Assembly (NCBI GenBank): GCA_964563755.1
Contig: CAZLYC010000001.1
Location: forward strand, 62,001 to 126,000
Direction of reading: 5' to 3'
DNA from: JABMQF01 sp964563755
GTDB lineage: Archaea > Nanobdellota > Nanobdellia > Woesearchaeales > UBA11576
DNA: 64,000 bases
Part shown: positions 34,001 to 42,808 of the stretch, piece after piece
How the letters are laid out: the number at the start of each line of letters is the position of its first letter
Numbering within the stretch: the stretch's first letter is position 1
The notes under the pieces: model-generated
What the model saw: the letters and a program-made list of their open reading frames with translations, nothing else
What the model was told of the DNA's origin: nothing
Databases searched by the model: none
Position numbers and translations under genes: made by a program

Positions 34001-35387
34001 AAATACCTGAAAGAGAATCGTTAGCGACGAACTTGGCTGAAAGCACATTCGAGCATACCGGAGAAGTCGCATTCACTTTAGGAGCTAATGGAGGCACAGT
34101 GTCTATAGCAAATGCGTAATCTATCGTTGCGGGAAGCTGCTCGATGCCCACGCCCTGAGGGACCTCGCATCGTATAGATAATGTGTATCTTCCAGAAGAT
34201 TTTGTGCCTAGATTCTTGTAGTGAAGCGTGCTAAGGCTCTCAAAAGAAGACGACATGGTCGCTCCAGGGTCTGTAAAAGAAGCAGGCATACCTGGATCAG
34301 CTGACTTGAACAGGCAGAAAGATCTCATATTTGTCGTGACATTAAGGAAAACACTGGTATTCTTTGAAAAAGCAGGAGGAGAATTGACACGTATCTGCAA
34401 TCCGGCACTAAGATCGATTGTCACGGGCCTTGTGAATACGACTGATTTCCATCTCGCCCGGTCTTCACACTGGACATAAAACGTGAATGTTTTAGTCACT
34501 ATATCTCCCGGAAATAACATAGTCTCATAATTCTGCTCCTTGTAAGCATCGAAGTTGTCCCTATCATAGACCGAGAAGGGGGTCATACCTACGTATGTCG
34601 CGTTCTCATCCTGAGTGTACTTGCATATGACTGGCTCTGAAGCAGATATCTTAAGTACAGAGAACAAGTCACCAACAGGAGGATATTCTACTACTGGTGA
34701 AGGATCGAATGCAACAGACCTAAGAGACGGCGGTGTTACGTCAGAATATATCACGAAATGCTTTATCTTCTCCCTCAAAAGCTCGTCCTTGCAGATAACA
34801 TAAAGATGCCTTGGAAAATCAGGCTCGACGCTGAAATCGTTTATTATGTGCTCATTCACGAAAGTGCCGTTAGACACATTCCCTGTCTCATCAAAATAAC
34901 GCAGCCTTATATCATCAAATGAATCGACCGGGACGCCAGTATACTTGCAAACTGACCCTTGCGAAACAGAGCCTGCAGGAGTCAATATGAGCACCCTAAA
35001 TCTGGTAGAATTTGCTACACCTATGCTATTCGGCTCGACAAGGATTATCTCTGTCTCTGGAACATAAACATTAAAGAAATAATTGTACTCTGCAGGGTTA
35101 CCTACAAGGTCCTCTGCGAAGACAGTGAACTTGTAAAGACCATTGTTAAGAGATTTTGAAGGAAGAAATACAAAAGTCTTCATTCCTGACTGTGAATAAA
35201 GAGAAACAGGAAAAATCGCTTTCGTGTCAGAGTTCTCTAAGCTATAACTAGTAATCTTGACGTCTTCCCCGAAAACTACAGTTATCTGTGGCTTGACATT
35301 CTCCACAGTATCGTAAGCGATGCAGAAAGAACTAATTAGAACCAGTGCAATTATTGACAGGACAAGATGTCGATTCATAGTTTCCAT
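31068..35387 (-). CDS. large anchored surface protein with Ca-binding-type repeats and cytoplasmic coiled coil
   Basis: 1439 residues: signal peptide (about 1-26), Ig-like/beta modules (about 30-630), and eight tandem Cys/Asp repeats of about 32 residues (about 636-909). Further TSP3/dockerin-like DxDxDG loops (about 950-1050) precede a membrane helix (about 1066-1087), after which comes a cytoplasmic tail of about 350 residues rich in K/E and predicted helical. The DxDGDGYG loops should bind calcium. The tail could link the surface layer to internal structures or to the pilin machinery. It starts 3 nt after the 2409-residue protein's stop codon. ATG at 35378 is an alternative. Confidence 0.85.
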   Translation of the reverse strand: METMNRHLVLSIIALVLISSFCIAYDTVENVKPQITVVFGEDVKITSYSLENSDTKAIFPVSLYSQSGMKTFVFLPSKSLNNGLYKFTVFAEDLVGNPAEYNYFFNVYVPETEIILVEPNSIGVANSTRFRVLILTPAGSVSQGSVCKYTGVPVDSFDDIRLRYFDETGNVSNGTFVNEHIINDFSVEPDFPRHLYVICKDELLREKIKHFVIYSDVTPPSLRSVAFDPSPVVEYPPVGDLFSVLKISASEPVICKYTQDENATYVGMTPFSVYDRDNFDAYKEQNYETMLFPGDIVTKTFTFYVQCEDRARWKSVVFTRPVTIDLSAGLQIRVNSPPAFSKNTSVFLNVTTNMRSFCLFKSADPGMPASFTDPGATMSSSFESLSTLHYKNLGTKSSGRYTLSIRCEVPQGVGIEQLPATIDYAFAIDTVPPLAPKVNATSPVCSNVLSAKFVANDSLSGISAYKWAVGTGGKVVANGTTADEFVSVSKTNNGTPIVMAAGSNYVFNVNAVDGAGNEGPVGISNQIAYDATGVSCDKVPPVVTVTKSETGDSATINCLDNSSGCNSIGSFYGASYVQPCNSTQYFIDPSVTVPLFKTTIICWAIKDKAGNLNSGSQIVTLNTSELQESIAEGTACIGGVDNDGDGYGQGCLMGNDCNDVNASETVGCANGCVQDGDGDGYGTGCISGNDCNDKDAELTTKCPNGCISDNDGDGYGLGCNNGPDCKGDDSTLQTNCPNGCVDDNDGDSYGLGCPIFDCNGENYLQMTGCENMCIQDTDGDNYGMNCLDGQDCSGRNPSTSVGCDNGCIFDEDQDGYGLGCNLGIDCNGMHPFLYVDCPNGCISDNDGDGYGWGCENGRGECNDTNSDINLICTETTDCLYDHDGDGYGLGCKIGHDCDDYNINITSGACSQNCTYDEDCNRIDNEWQSLYFNGTVCNETDVCGPEANPDGDEVPNIEEYRRDTNPLAKDELVLPREQPSEAVDDDGDGMPDSCEKMYGLDSSDPYDANKDQDGDGLKNMFECNYDEGMCMNYLDPSSADTDNDGYEDKAEIDAGTDPCDSDSKPSGGILPIILMILGLLSSTGSVGYIIYKKYYIPLISPPPRQMPQAQAQARPSARPLAQQQVGGVHHAAPLHIHKHPSADIARQRFNQELQKRATEREKLLSVFGARKPIEKKPSKVMEDIARKPVQVRTVSVTKPAVQKKQAADDYVSKLSKVAGEDYFDKMAGMSKKEADYFGKLTSITQKKNVPLDEDEVSKLASIAKKVVDGQDKDKKKEVEEAFKKSDIEELESFLDSKKKVETFVKEEEKGAEKKESFPELSKISEGKDIEAFSDMSKKKRQDIIDELSEITSKKGKEQALEEMDALSEVKSKKELFKVVEQMSKGKRLDKNVFEVIISYLLKAGKISKSDVSELLFDLEKQGVLEKKDVSEVFFNLNIKR
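32660..33482 (-). repeat. eight tandem Cys/Asp-rich repeats (protein level)
   Basis: Each unit of about 32 residues follows the pattern C-x-N-G-C-x-x-D-x-D-G-D-G-Y-G-x-G-C-x-x-G-x-D-C-N-D, with four Cys. The acidic loop has EF-hand-like spacing. DNA copies are diverged, so expansion is old or under selection. Confidence 0.85.
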
Positions 35388-35390
35388 TCA

Positions 35391-38300
35391 TCATTTACCC
35401 ACGGCAGTAAGCTGAACACAATTACTGAAATCCTCTCCTAAGCAGAACGCAGGCATACCTGGAGCAGCTATATCAGTTATGACCTTCAGCTTCTTGCTGC
35501 TTACGTGCCCTGCTTCGTCCTTGACAAAGATAGTCACATTATTTATCTGATTGATAAGCATGAAATTATAGAGCCATGGGGAAGGCATCTTCTTGCCTGC
35601 ACCCGTATCCATAAGCTTGATAGATATCTTGAATGACTCGGGCTTGCCTCTGTTATTCTTCTTCATCTCGCCGTATTTTTTGTCCGCTCTGCTCTGCGTA
35701 GACGCGTTGAAATCTCCTGGAACCAGCCAGATATCCGCGATATCATCATCAACAAAAGGACCTGAAACGGTTACATTTGGCTCTTTTGTGAAACGCTCAT
35801 TACCTATGATTATCGTGTTTGAAACCTCAAACGTCACATTCTCTATCCTTGGAGCAGTCAGGTCCAGATAAACCGGTAAAGTGACTGAGCGCTTGTTTTT
35901 TGCAAAGTCAGAAAGCGTCAGCTTGAGTTCTGTTGACCCTTCCTTATCCTTATTGTAATCATGTATATTCCATATGAAACGGTATGTCGTCCCATTATTT
36001 GATGAATAAATCGGCGTGAAATGCTCTCCCAGGAACTCTATATCCGCAAAAAGAGGGTGATTCTCATTTGAAACAAAAGCGACCACTTCGAGATCTGTGT
36101 TGTCCATAAACCTCGCCCTGACAACAGGTATAAAATCAGGTGGCTGGTCATCAACAGTGAACTGGAACGGACCATACTCTCCAATACTTGACTTGCTTCC
36201 GTCTCCAAGCACCTTGTAGGCTTTGACTATCACACCATAATCTGCCCAGAATGTCCCGCCAGAAGTCTTAGGAGTAGTGAAAGAACACTGGAAAATATTC
36301 AAAGATATGTTCTTGCATGTCGCAGCTCCTCCTTCTGTAGGCGATTCTTCCATGACAGTATCTTCTATGAATACCCTATTCCCTTCCTCAGCACTGAAAT
36401 CGACAATAAAGTCAGGTGACTTTGTCGCGTACCAACGCTCGTCTCCAGGCGGACCCCTAAACCCGTCTATCAGCTTGAAATCAGGATCCTTAGGCAAGCT
36501 CCTGTCAACCGTGAATGTCCATTTTGCGGTCGCAAGCTGCTCATTGAAGTAGTTCTTTGCAAGGTCAGAGCCTTTTATAGACACCTCATACTTGCCGTCC
36601 TTAAGATTTGTAACAGGATAGTATATTTTATAGTAATAATTGGCAGGATCAGCAGTTTCTAGGTCAGCATCATGCTCGATTATTCTACTGACCGACTTAT
36701 TATTGAACGTAAAGTTTATGCCGCCCTCAAAAATTCCTGATTCAAGCTTTCCTTCCTTGACAGTCAATCCAACGTCCATCGTTGTCTTGGATGTTGAACC
36801 AGAACGCGGATAATGATTGAGTATGCTTGGCGCAATAGGATCAGAGAAGAACGTCAGGTAAGGGAACTCACTGCTTATGTCAGGATACCTAACAAGATTC
36901 TTTGCAGCATCATACGCTTTTATGTACAGAGTCGTATTCTTGAATGCGATGAGAGGTATGTCAAACCCGAACCAGAAAGAAGGATTCTCCTTGTCGTAGA
37001 AATAAATCTTCCTGCCTACAGGCAAGGACTTCTCAAGAGTCGGGTAGATTATTACAGAGGTATACTGGTCATCCCCTCCCCGATAGACAAGATTTGTCAT
37101 ATCATAGAACATCCCATAATTTCCATACGTTGTCTTTGGCCCAACATTCTTCTGTTCGGTGTCTAAACCGATGTAGAGGCTTGCGTTAACCCTCTTAGTT
37201 ATGTCACCAGCAATCTTTATCTCATGTTGGCCTGTAAAACCAGATATCACAGAATCATTGTGAACCACTGTTGTCGGTGTCTGCGTAAAAATCCTCTCAG
37301 AGTTCTTGTCTTCAGCAGAATATACTGCAATCATATCGAGATACTCATTTGTGTAGCCAGTTATGAACAGGCTGCTCCTGTTAGTGTAATAAGTGCCATT
37401 ATAGTGATGAATGCCATACCCTTTCAGCTGGTAGTCTGACGCATCACGTGTCTTCTTCTCCAAACTAGGCTCTATCGTCGGCATATCCGGAGGCTTTGTA
37501 TCAATCCTTATCTTAAGCGTGGATGTGCCAGACACATTATGATAATCTGTACCTGTAACAGTGAACGCACCATCGCCTTCAAAACCGCGATTCGCATTTA
37601 TGTTCTCTATGAAATAAGCACCTTCCCAAACAGAAGGATTATCAGTAGGAAGAAGGTCTATCTTACCTCCAAATTTAGAAGGTGTTGAAGAATATATTAT
37701 TTCTGGCTGTGAAATTGCTAAACTTATGAATGGCTTTGAAGAATTCACCCTAACCACGTAAGTCGTACTCATCACAAGTATATTTACAGGAGTTTGTACT
37801 TCTAAGAACTCTATTGTCATGTTTGGAGGCTCTTTGTCAATCTGGAACAGAACATCCTTTATTACAGCCTCACGATTGCCACCGGCATCCATAGAGAAGT
37901 AAGATATGTAATTCGTCTTGTTCAGCATGAATTCGTTTTCGTAAAGCTTCATCTCGCCTTCAATATCTGAGCAGCCTTGACCAACGCAATAGAACGTGGA
38001 ATTGCATTTAAAACTCCAATCCAAGCCATTGCCCATTATGTAAGGATCACCGCAAGCCATGAATACCCAGACATCCTGATTATACCACCCACCATACGGA
38101 TTGGCATTGGTTGTATAGCTAGAAACAGGAGCAGTCATATCGACAGCGAAACGTATCTGGTCGCCATTATTGCCACGAATCTTGTTGTCAAGGAAAGACT
38201 TGCACTTGACATAATAACGATGGTAACCATCAGGAAGAGTAACCTGAGAACTGTGTATGTTTGCTGGAGAGCCAGCTGAACCAGTGACTTCAAACAAAGT

Positions 38301-41300
38301 CATTGTGTCAAACAATGCAAGATTGAATGTCACATTATTCCAGAACGCAGGATTGTCCTCTGGAGAATAAAGATACCTGCACTCCGAGTTCGTACCTGTC
38401 TCAACACTTATGTAATGCGTAGCATAATTGTATGTGAGCCTAGGCTGAGGATTTGTGACTGAACGGTCACCTTCAATCAAGAAAGTGACATTGGCCTCCG
38501 CAACGTTGCCGACATCATCCTCGCAATGATACCTAAAAGTATAGTAATCATCAGACATCTCTGGATACATCTTGGTCCAGGTGTCGTTATACTCATTCAC
38601 TATGTCGTTAAGAGGATATATCGAGACATTTCCGAGGTAAATCTTGGCATTGCAGAACGCGTACTTGTCATCAGTAGACTTGTTCTGGATGACGCGCATA
38701 GTTATAGTGAGGTTCGTGCGCCACTCATCCTCCATCTTCTCAAATGACACGTTTGAGAAAGAAAGCACCATCTTTGGAGCGTCAGCATCTATAAACACAG
38801 TGAAGTTCCTCACAAGCTCAAGGTTATGAGAGACATCCTCTGAGAAATACTTTATTATGTGCCTTCCGGTCTGGAAACCGGATACGCTGAAGTTATATGA
38901 AACATTGTAATTGACGTTGTTATATTTTATCAGACTGCCTGCTTCCCTGCTAACTTTTGTGGCCTTGCCCTGAGGATAACAAGTCTTGTTAACTTCTGCG
39001 ACACAAGCATAAGTATCAGGATAATAAGAAGAGTAATCCAATGACTCGTCATGTACTGTCGCAGGGAACTCGAACCTGCCTCTTATGCGCATAGGATTAG
39101 TTGTGTTCTCATAATGAGGAATGTTGGTCAGAGGGTCAGAGAAGTCCTTGCGGCAGAGAGTGACGTTCGGTATGAATGTTGAAACACTTGGCTCCATAGT
39201 AAACCCTACGCCGTGACAGTCTGAATAAATCATGAGTTCGTATTCCTTTATCTCTGGTGTATCGCTAGTAATCTTCAAGAATTCAGGTGAACCGTCTGAA
39301 TTTTTCATGCAACTATATTCTGGGTATTCTGGTGAAGTACGATTAAAATCAATAATCCCATTAGGAAGAAAATAAGAGGTATTAATAAAATACGGTTGAG
39401 CCCATCTACACTTTCCGAAACTGAAGAAGTCGTCGCTTTTGTTTAGTATCTTGTTAGTCCCTGTCTTTTTATCAAAAACATCTCTAGAGGTCATATTGCC
39501 TTTTAACTCCAACCTAACATTTGCGGTTAGATTTTTAACTCCCTCTATTGAATACGGACTAGAAGAGCCTATGCAGTCCTCTTTTGAATCATAATTCTCG
39601 CACGCAATCTCTCTCTCGGGTGTGCATTTGTAGTAATAGTCACCTTCCTTCTGTGCGCGCTTTACAGGATATTCATATGTCATCTCTGCAAGAGCAGGAA
39701 AAGACGAGAAATCCTCGGCAAGATTAGCCTCATCATAATAACATCTTCCATACAACCAACAAGACTCACGATTGCAGTGATTAAAAACTTCGTTCTTTGG
39801 GTCGTGACAGCGTTCACACTCCTGCTTATCTGTTACATTTGTCCTGCATATACCTATACCAAGCTCACGGTATAATGGATGCCACACCCACTCACAATGA
39901 CTATCTGTCTCATTATATTTTTTACAAGCCTCCAGTGAATCAAAATCGTAACAAGAAGTTGGCTTCTTGTATGCATAGAACTTGTTTATTGATGTGAAAG
40001 AATAGTCCATGTAGCACATTTCAAGCGTATAACATGGGTTATATGCTGTTCTCATTTTCTTTATCTCATCATTAGCTGGAGGAGATTTTGGAGCTGCACC
40101 GAAGTCATCCCTTAATGCGGGAGGTTTCTTACCTAAAACACCCCAAACACTTTTACTTGAGCTAGAATAGCCGAAAAGACCAAATGGGTCATTGCAGAAA
40201 TCACATATTGATTTTGGAACGCACTGCGTCTTCCCTGGCAACTCTGCATGCTCATTGGAATAGGGCCCTACGCAAGTATATTGTATTGTTGATCCTGCAA
40301 AACCTTTTTCGGTGACATTTGAGCAGTTCACATACTTACCAGGATCAATTACTGGAACAACAGTATTATTCTCATCACAAGTGGAACGAAGCTCAAAATC
40401 TGGACCACCGCAGAACTCATCTGCCCAAGAGTAACGCTCCTTGAAGCTGAAGCACTCTTCCATGCCTGCTTTTATGCAGTGAATCTCACGGTCAAGCTGA
40501 GATAGCCTTGTGTTAGGAGCAGATATCATATCCGAATATATACCTTCGACCATATAACAGTAATACTTAGAAGACTCGTAAGTGCTGCCCTCAAAATCGG
40601 TGTCCTTGAAAAAAGTCGTTAATCCAAGAGGAGCAGGATTTATCACACTATAAACGCCTGAACCAGTACCACACTTGCCTGAAGGATCAGTAGGATCAGT
40701 CTTGCATTCGCAACCCGCACCATCAGGACCTGTTGCTGTGCAACGATAGATGTTAAAAGCCTTGACATTCTCACTGAAACAATCATCTGTCCAGTTAATG
40801 ATGTGTTCACGCTTCCATCTGGTCGCAGTGACTTTCTCCACTATTGGCCCGGGAGGGTCTGACTTACAGTTAGGAGTGCATTTGCAGGCTGAATCGACAT
40901 TGAGGTTGTTAAGATAATCCGCATAATTCGATGTCACTATGCTTATTCCAATATAATTACCTGGACTTGAACTTTCAGGAACCGCGCAAGTATTCTTTGA
41001 ACAACTAAATTTCCTAGCCTTAAATGAATCCCAAATCTTATTGGTCGGAGGCGGTAAAGTACCATCACAATCCTCTCCCTTCTCTATTAAGTTATTTCCG
41101 CAGACAGCCGATTCAGGAGGACAAGAACAGTCAGGAGAGCAGCCATCACAGTTATTTGGAGTTGATTTGTCCGGCGGGGGAGTTCCAAGATCACACTCTT
41201 CAGGAGCTTCTATAATCCCGTTTCCACAGACTTGTGGAGGAGGACATTGACATGGCCTGTTAGAGTTCGGCTTGCCGCACGCACCCATAGTACATTCTGA

Positions 41301-42620
41301 ATTTGAAAGATAACGCTGAGGGTCCCATTCATCCCTTGCAGTTATGAATAAACCATCACAATCCTCAAGAGGCTCGTCAATAATTCCATTGCCGCAGCCT
41401 GCTTCATATACGCAAGTGCAGTGCCTTGGATTACCTGACTCAACACATTTACCAGGACACAAAGAATCATTGCCTTCTCCTGAAGTATAATTTATGTCGC
41501 ACTGCTCATATATACCATTAGCATTCGGGAACTGGATTACACCATCCCCGCAGAACGTCTTCATGCAAGCAGGACTTACTGAACACACAGGGTCTTCGCA
41601 ATCTTCAAGACCATTGCAGTCGTTATCATAATTATCAAAGCACAAGTCCTTGATCTGACCAGATACTGTATCCTTGTAATACTCGCCAGCATCATTATAG
41701 TAGCCGCTAGTGACTGCTTTCTTTAAACTTGGCTTGCCGAAAAAGAGCATACTGCAGTCAGGGTCACACTTATCTGCTGCGTTCCCTTTACCTTGCAATC
41801 CGGAATCCCAGTTGAACTGGTCTCCGTCATCATCCTTGTTATTATCACATATCTCAACACCTTGAGGAGGCGCCGCAAGAATATCCAAGGTTATCACCAA
41901 ACCCATGACATCTGCTCCTCGTATCGTGTATTGAGTTGAATTTATAGTGCCGTTCTTTGTCGCCTGTGCTGTACCAGAAGACTGATCTGGGAGAAGCTCG
42001 ACGGTGAAATTACCATTTGAATCAGTTATTACCTGCTTGCCCCCAGCACGAACTTCAGCACCTTCTATGCCCATCCCTGCAGGAGAAAGAACTCTTCCTT
42101 GAATATTAAAAAAATTGCCTGCCCTGCAATTAGGACTTGATGAACAAGCGCCAAAACTTGGGAAGACAGAATTATCCCTCGCACAGCAGAAAAGAGAATT
42201 TGCCGCTGTAACAGCTGAACCGCACATGCAAGCAACACTATTTGCCTTCTCGCAAGAGACATACTGGCAAGGAGGACTTGCACCCTGACAGATGTTATTC
42301 GCGTAAGCAGACTCTGCTGAAGGGTTTGTCGTAAAAGGCTTTATGAAAACAGGATCCGGCGGAGGAGTCATGCCCCAGCATGTTGAACGGTAAGTCGCTT
42401 TTGGAATCGATGGAATATTATGGCAACACGCAACTATGTCACACGCTTCTATCTCTTCGCATTCCCTATCATCAAAAGTAGAAAGGCCAGCGCATTCTGT
42501 GTTAAAGAATGCTCTTGCGCAGCCTATTACACCTTGACAGCAACCGGCAAAAGCATAGGAAGATAATAGCAATAGAAATAGGACTAGTAAAAACGCTACT
42601 AAAAACCTCTTTTTCAACAT
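35391..42620 (-). CDS. giant secreted protein (2409 residues)
   Basis: ATG at 42620. The signal peptide ends YAFAGCC, so the first Cys could even be lipid-modified. The N-terminal half is Cys-rich, with a carboxypeptidase-regulatory-like beta sandwich (about 172-212), a MopE-like DDDGDQ...DPDC segment (about 258-290) and repeated CGNGIIE/ECD motifs (myxococcus-type Cys repeats). The C-terminal half is a chain of Ig-like modules with the recurrent D-x-x-P-P-D/T-A-P pattern at each boundary. There is no C-terminal anchor; the sequence stops soon after a module start. Likely an adhesin or surface-layer fibre. Confidence 0.85.
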   Translation of the reverse strand: MLKKRFLVAFLLVLFLLLLSSYAFAGCCQGVIGCARAFFNTECAGLSTFDDRECEEIEACDIVACCHNIPSIPKATYRSTCWGMTPPPDPVFIKPFTTNPSAESAYANNICQGASPPCQYVSCEKANSVACMCGSAVTAANSLFCCARDNSVFPSFGACSSSPNCRAGNFFNIQGRVLSPAGMGIEGAEVRAGGKQVITDSNGNFTVELLPDQSSGTAQATKNGTINSTQYTIRGADVMGLVITLDILAAPPQGVEICDNNKDDDGDQFNWDSGLQGKGNAADKCDPDCSMLFFGKPSLKKAVTSGYYNDAGEYYKDTVSGQIKDLCFDNYDNDCNGLEDCEDPVCSVSPACMKTFCGDGVIQFPNANGIYEQCDINYTSGEGNDSLCPGKCVESGNPRHCTCVYEAGCGNGIIDEPLEDCDGLFITARDEWDPQRYLSNSECTMGACGKPNSNRPCQCPPPQVCGNGIIEAPEECDLGTPPPDKSTPNNCDGCSPDCSCPPESAVCGNNLIEKGEDCDGTLPPPTNKIWDSFKARKFSCSKNTCAVPESSSPGNYIGISIVTSNYADYLNNLNVDSACKCTPNCKSDPPGPIVEKVTATRWKREHIINWTDDCFSENVKAFNIYRCTATGPDGAGCECKTDPTDPSGKCGTGSGVYSVINPAPLGLTTFFKDTDFEGSTYESSKYYCYMVEGIYSDMISAPNTRLSQLDREIHCIKAGMEECFSFKERYSWADEFCGGPDFELRSTCDENNTVVPVIDPGKYVNCSNVTEKGFAGSTIQYTCVGPYSNEHAELPGKTQCVPKSICDFCNDPFGLFGYSSSSKSVWGVLGKKPPALRDDFGAAPKSPPANDEIKKMRTAYNPCYTLEMCYMDYSFTSINKFYAYKKPTSCYDFDSLEACKKYNETDSHCEWVWHPLYRELGIGICRTNVTDKQECERCHDPKNEVFNHCNRESCWLYGRCYYDEANLAEDFSSFPALAEMTYEYPVKRAQKEGDYYYKCTPEREIACENYDSKEDCIGSSSPYSIEGVKNLTANVRLELKGNMTSRDVFDKKTGTNKILNKSDDFFSFGKCRWAQPYFINTSYFLPNGIIDFNRTSPEYPEYSCMKNSDGSPEFLKITSDTPEIKEYELMIYSDCHGVGFTMEPSVSTFIPNVTLCRKDFSDPLTNIPHYENTTNPMRIRGRFEFPATVHDESLDYSSYYPDTYACVAEVNKTCYPQGKATKVSREAGSLIKYNNVNYNVSYNFSVSGFQTGRHIIKYFSEDVSHNLELVRNFTVFIDADAPKMVLSFSNVSFEKMEDEWRTNLTITMRVIQNKSTDDKYAFCNAKIYLGNVSIYPLNDIVNEYNDTWTKMYPEMSDDYYTFRYHCEDDVGNVAEANVTFLIEGDRSVTNPQPRLTYNYATHYISVETGTNSECRYLYSPEDNPAFWNNVTFNLALFDTMTLFEVTGSAGSPANIHSSQVTLPDGYHRYYVKCKSFLDNKIRGNNGDQIRFAVDMTAPVSSYTTNANPYGGWYNQDVWVFMACGDPYIMGNGLDWSFKCNSTFYCVGQGCSDIEGEMKLYENEFMLNKTNYISYFSMDAGGNREAVIKDVLFQIDKEPPNMTIEFLEVQTPVNILVMSTTYVVRVNSSKPFISLAISQPEIIYSSTPSKFGGKIDLLPTDNPSVWEGAYFIENINANRGFEGDGAFTVTGTDYHNVSGTSTLKIRIDTKPPDMPTIEPSLEKKTRDASDYQLKGYGIHHYNGTYYTNRSSLFITGYTNEYLDMIAVYSAEDKNSERIFTQTPTTVVHNDSVISGFTGQHEIKIAGDITKRVNASLYIGLDTEQKNVGPKTTYGNYGMFYDMTNLVYRGGDDQYTSVIIYPTLEKSLPVGRKIYFYDKENPSFWFGFDIPLIAFKNTTLYIKAYDAAKNLVRYPDISSEFPYLTFFSDPIAPSILNHYPRSGSTSKTTMDVGLTVKEGKLESGIFEGGINFTFNNKSVSRIIEHDADLETADPANYYYKIYYPVTNLKDGKYEVSIKGSDLAKNYFNEQLATAKWTFTVDRSLPKDPDFKLIDGFRGPPGDERWYATKSPDFIVDFSAEEGNRVFIEDTVMEESPTEGGAATCKNISLNIFQCSFTTPKTSGGTFWADYGVIVKAYKVLGDGSKSSIGEYGPFQFTVDDQPPDFIPVVRARFMDNTDLEVVAFVSNENHPLFADIEFLGEHFTPIYSSNNGTTYRFIWNIHDYNKDKEGSTELKLTLSDFAKNKRSVTLPVYLDLTAPRIENVTFEVSNTIIIGNERFTKEPNVTVSGPFVDDDIADIWLVPGDFNASTQSRADKKYGEMKKNNRGKPESFKISIKLMDTGAGKKMPSPWLYNFMLINQINNVTIFVKDEAGHVSSKKLKVITDIAAPGMPAFCLGEDFSNCVQLTAVGK

Positions 42621-42641
42621 CAATACACCACGCGTTTCTGA

Positions 42642-42675
42642 AGCCTAAAAACTGCTAAAAAGCGGTTTTTGGGCT
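42642..42675. promoter_or_regulatory. hairpin in the leader of the giant gene
   Basis: 42642-42655 pairs with 42662-42675 over 14 positions around TAAAAA. As plus-strand RNA it has two G-U pairs; as minus-strand RNA these become two A-C mismatches. It lies between the minus-strand TATA and the ATG at 42620. Confidence 0.45.
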
Positions 42676-42715
42676 ATGTTGCAAATCACCTGATTTAAAA
42701 CACCCCAACGGAATA

Positions 42716-42774
42716 CTTATTTAAAAAGGTTTTGTTTTTTCTGAGCTTGTTTTTGGCCAAAGATATATAAATAC
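42716..42774. promoter_or_regulatory. divergent promoters (giant surface gene / polytopic membrane protein)
   Basis: CTTTTTAAATAAG on the minus strand (42716-42728) gives a start near 42696 and a leader of about 75 nt. AGATATATAAATAC on the plus strand (42761-42774) gives a start near 42793, 16 nt before the ATG at 42809. The rest of the 190-bp gap holds no gene. Confidence 0.65.
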
Positions 42775-42808
42775 AAAAAGGCGCAATAAGGCCTAAAAAA
42801 GAGGTAAA

